Source: Herbinix sp. (lineage in GTDB: Bacteria; Bacillota; Clostridia; Lachnospirales; Lachnospiraceae). From it: a stretch of 36,473 nucleotides of DNA. The first letter of the stretch is position 1; every line of letters begins with the position of its first letter. Under the pieces are notes generated by a model. It saw only the letters and a program-made list of their open reading frames with translations, was not told the DNA's origin and ran no database searches. The stretch is taken from positions 1-36,473 of the forward strand of contig JAQZBA010000006.1 in the NCBI GenBank assembly GCA_029239365.1. Direction: 5' to 3'. Shown here piece by piece: positions 33,984-36,473 of this stretch. Made by a program: the position numbers and the translations under genes.

Positions 33984-34036
33984 AAAAAGAACAAGGAAGG
34001 ACAGTGTATTAAGAAGTATACTGTCCTTCCTTGTTC
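33984..34036 (-). terminator. Terminator of the transaldolase-transketolase transcript
   Basis: On the minus strand GAACAAGGAAGGACAGT (34036-34020) pairs perfectly with ACTGTCCTTCCTTGTTC (34005-33989), extended by three inner pairs around an 8-nt loop. Five T residues (33988-33984) follow. It lies 50 bases after the transketolase stop. Confidence 0.92.
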
Positions 34037-34085
34037 ATAGGATGCAATTAGTTAAAAGCCTTTATGCTTTATTTAGATATTACTA

Positions 34086-36068
34086 TTATAATACACTTTT
34101 CACTGCCTTCACAACGTTCTCAGTTGTAAAGCCGAATTTCTTGAAGAGTGTTCCAGCCGGAGCAGATGCGCCAAAGCCCTTCATCGTAACTGTAGTTCCG
34201 TCAAGGCCAACATACTTGCCCCATCCGAAATCAGCACCGGCTTCCACTGCTACTCTTGCTCTTACCTTCTTAGGCAGGATGCTCTCCTTGTATTCGTCTG
34301 ACTGAGCCTCATATAAATCCATCGAAGGCATACTTACTACTCTTACGTCGATACCTTCTTTGCTAAGCTCCGCCTGAGCATTCACTCCAATCTCAACCTC
34401 AGAACCGCTTGCCAGGATGATTGCATCCGGAACTGACTTCTTAGCGTCAGAGATAATATAGCCACCCTTTAATGCTTCCTTTGAGGAACCTGCATACTGG
34501 GGAAGATTCTGACGGGTTAATACTAATGCGGTAGGTGTACCGGTAGAGGTTACCGCATAATACCAAGCAGCGATACACTCGGTAGCATCAGCCGGACGGA
34601 ATACGGTAAAGTTTGGCATAGCACGAAGCATTGCTAACTGTTCGATAGGCTCATGGGTAGGACCATCCTCGCCAACACCGATACTATCATGGGTAAGCAC
34701 GAAGGTTAAGGGAAGACCCATTAATGCGGAAAGTCTTGCCATCGGCTTAACATAATCACTAAATACGAAGAAGGTGGATACATAAGCTCTTAATCCGCCA
34801 TGAAGTGCAATACCGTTGCCGATCCCCGCCATAGCTAACTCTCTAACACCGAAGTGAAGGTTACGTCCGCCGTAATTCTCCTTTGCATAATCGCCCATAT
34901 CATTCATATAGGTCTTAGTGGATGGAGCAAGATCTGCTGCACCTCCGAATAAGTTGGGAAGAGTATTCTTTAAACGGTTAATAATCATTCCGGATAAGTT
35001 TCTGGTTGCATCCGGCTTATCCGTATATGCCCAGAAATCATCATTATCAATTAAATTCTTCGCAGCATTTACATCATGGTACTGATCCCATAATGCTTTC
35101 ATCTCAGGAAATGCCTTGCTATACTCAGCAAATAACTGTTTCCAGGATTCTTCTGCTTTAGCGCTCTCCTTAGCAAGAGCTTTATAGTTATCATAAACTT
35201 CCTCAGGAACGAAGAACGGTTCCTGGCTCGGCCATTCTAATTTTTCTTTTAATGCTTTAATATTGTCAGCACCCAGAGGTTCGCCATGAGCACTAGCCAT
35301 ACCTTCTCTCGGGCTTCCGAAGCCTATCTTAGTCTTAACAGTGATCATTGTAGGTCTGGAAAGATCAGCCTTAGCAGCTTCAATCGCAGCACCGATCTCT
35401 GCAAGATTGTTACCATCCTCAACAACTAAGGTCTGGAAACCATATGCTTCAAAACGTTTCTTAACATCTTCTGTGAATGCAATATTGGTACTTCCTTCGA
35501 TGGTAATCTTATTACTATCATATAATACGATTAATTTACCAAGACCTAAGGAGCCTGCTAAAGACATAGCTTCAGAGGTAATACCCTCCATCATACATCC
35601 ATCTCCGCCAAGTACATAGGTATAATGGTCAACTACCGGGAAGCCATCCTTATTAAACTTAGCTGCAAGATGAGTCTCGCCCATAGCCATACCTACTGCC
35701 ATAGCCATACCTGCACCAAGAGGTCCTGTGGTTGCTTCTACGCCAACCGTGTGACCATACTCCGGATGACCGGGTGTTAAGGAACCATCCTGACGGAAAC
35801 TAGCTAAATCTTCTGTAGTAAGACCATAACCGAATAAATGTAATAAGGAATATAACAGCATGGAACCATGTCCACCTGATAATACGAAACGATCTCTGTT
35901 ATCCCACTTCGGATTGGCCGGATTGTGTTTCATATGCTTAGCCCATAACTCATAAGCCATAGCTGCTGAACCTAATGGTAAACCTGGATGTCCCGAATTC
36001 GCTTTTTGAACGCCATCAGCGGATAATATTCTTATCGCATTTACTGACATTGTGTCGATGTTGCTCAT
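34086..36068 (-). CDS. tkt: Transketolase
   Basis: This 660-residue thiamine-diphosphate enzyme moves two-carbon ketol units between pentose-phosphate sugars in the cytosol. Visible hallmarks are SGHPGLPLG near the N-terminus, GGHGSMLLYSLLHL, TGPLGAGMAMAVG, the ThDP/Mg motif GDGCMMEGI followed by LYDSNKITIEG, and in the middle domain FGVRELAMAGIGNGIALHGG and HDSIGVGEDGPTHEP. Length is normal, and AAGGAGG lies 8 bases before the ATG. It starts 50 bases after an FSA-type transaldolase, so the pair forms a non-oxidative pentose-phosphate unit ending at the terminator near 34000. Confidence 0.98.
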   Translation of the reverse strand: MSNIDTMSVNAIRILSADGVQKANSGHPGLPLGSAAMAYELWAKHMKHNPANPKWDNRDRFVLSGGHGSMLLYSLLHLFGYGLTTEDLASFRQDGSLTPGHPEYGHTVGVEATTGPLGAGMAMAVGMAMGETHLAAKFNKDGFPVVDHYTYVLGGDGCMMEGITSEAMSLAGSLGLGKLIVLYDSNKITIEGSTNIAFTEDVKKRFEAYGFQTLVVEDGNNLAEIGAAIEAAKADLSRPTMITVKTKIGFGSPREGMASAHGEPLGADNIKALKEKLEWPSQEPFFVPEEVYDNYKALAKESAKAEESWKQLFAEYSKAFPEMKALWDQYHDVNAAKNLIDNDDFWAYTDKPDATRNLSGMIINRLKNTLPNLFGGAADLAPSTKTYMNDMGDYAKENYGGRNLHFGVRELAMAGIGNGIALHGGLRAYVSTFFVFSDYVKPMARLSALMGLPLTFVLTHDSIGVGEDGPTHEPIEQLAMLRAMPNFTVFRPADATECIAAWYYAVTSTGTPTALVLTRQNLPQYAGSSKEALKGGYIISDAKKSVPDAIILASGSEVEIGVNAQAELSKEGIDVRVVSMPSMDLYEAQSDEYKESILPKKVRARVAVEAGADFGWGKYVGLDGTTVTMKGFGASAPAGTLFKKFGFTTENVVKAVKSVL

Positions 36069-36118
36069 TGTAGATCCTCCTTAAAATAATAAATTGTATA
36101 GTTTTTATTGCCCCTTAT

Positions 36119-36473
36119 TTATTCACCAAATACTGCTTTATAATCCTGTTGAAACTTTTCAATACCGGACGATGTCATCGGATGCTTTGTACATTGCTCG
36201 ATAAGGCTATAAGGAACGGTAGCGATGTCTGCACCGGCTAAAGCGCATTCAGTAACATGAATTGTGTTACGGATGCTAGCTGCAATAATCTCGGTTTTTA
36301 TATTGTAGAGTCGAAAGATTTGGGAAATTGTCTTAATTAAATCTGAACCCAGTGTTGAGATGTCATCAAGTCGACCAACAAAGGGGGATACATAAGTAGC
36401 ACCTGCTCTAGCTGCTAGCAGGGCTTGATTTGCAGAAAATATAAGAGTTACATTTGTCTTAATACCTTCAGAA
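36119..36473 (-). CDS. Transaldolase, FSA/TalC type (partial, 5' end outside window)
   Basis: This is the C-terminal 117 residues of a small transaldolase or fructose-6-phosphate aldolase. By eye the translated part includes [54 protein letters not shown] and [14 protein letters not shown], and ends YKAVFGE. These are the conserved C-terminal blocks of the ~215-residue TalC family. The Schiff-base lysine normally lies just upstream, near the window edge; I cannot confirm whether the Lys in GIKTNVTLI is that residue. The stop TAA is at 36121-36119. It is upstream of transketolase in the same operon and provides the three-carbon transfer half of the pentose-phosphate cycle. Confidence 0.93.
   Translation of the reverse strand, partial: SEGIKTNVTLIFSANQALLAARAGATYVSPFVGRLDDISTLGSDLIKTISQIFRLYNIKTEIIAASIRNTIHVTECALAGADIATVPYSLIEQCTKHPMTSSGIEKFQQDYKAVFGE

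Overview
The window looks like chromosomal DNA from a flagellated, endospore-forming, low-GC Gram-positive anaerobe of the Clostridia, most likely a Lachnospiraceae species near Lachnoclostridium/Anaerocolumna. The evidence is a bofA-type sporulation gene, a flagellin plus FliS locus with a very large FliK-like protein, a T-box leader in front of metG, strong AGGAGG ribosome sites, TTGACA/TATAAT promoters, and FSA-type transaldolase next to transketolase. The genus is inference. I see no phage, insertion sequence, CRISPR array, rRNA or tRNA.

Left part (1-7131): bofA and a DUF2508 (yaaL) gene are divergent. An intergenic block follows, holding a degenerate 19-bp tandem repeat. Then comes a leftward flagellar unit: a 1160-residue FliK-like protein, flagellin and FliS. 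Next (7349-13404) are a DUF885 lipoprotein, a divergent ATP-type PEP carboxykinase with a clean promoter, a bidirectional terminator, and metG with a T-box leader and its own promoter.

Middle (13557-21667): a lipoprotein that fuses a DUF4846-like domain to a CapA-type phosphoesterase domain, galE, a CAP/SCP-domain exported protein, a putative PD-(D/E)XK nuclease-like/winged-helix protein, an S1-domain RNA-binding protein preceded by a three-codon mini-ORF, and a leftward pair encoding a small alarmone synthetase with a tail-anchored coiled-coil protein.

Transport block (22025-29035): a strong promoter drives a short leader with a 31-codon ORF that ends in a strong intrinsic terminator. Directly downstream is a translationally coupled pair of ABC half-exporters with one degenerate and one canonical ATP site. 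This resembles the bmrB-bmrCD attenuation system of Bacillus subtilis. Convergent to it is a leftward operon: ABC ATPase, ABC-2 permease, LytTR regulator, DUF3021 membrane protein. Upstream of that operon lie two exact 11-bp direct repeats 21 bp apart, a good LytTR operator candidate, placed between the operon promoter and a divergent one.

Right part (29449-36473): the divergent operon encodes a DJ-1/PfpI protein, an ornithine-transcarbamylase-like protein with altered substrate motifs, and a Nudix hydrolase. It ends in a perfect 28-bp inverted repeat shared with the convergent two-component system (OmpR-type regulator, then histidine kinase). The window closes with leftward transketolase and the 3' part of an FSA/TalC-type transaldolase, a non-oxidative pentose-phosphate pair.

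The observations most worth a second look are the leader ORF/terminator before the ABC exporter, the LytTR operator between divergent operons, the DJ-1/transcarbamylase-like/Nudix trio, and the alarmone synthetase with its membrane coiled-coil partner.
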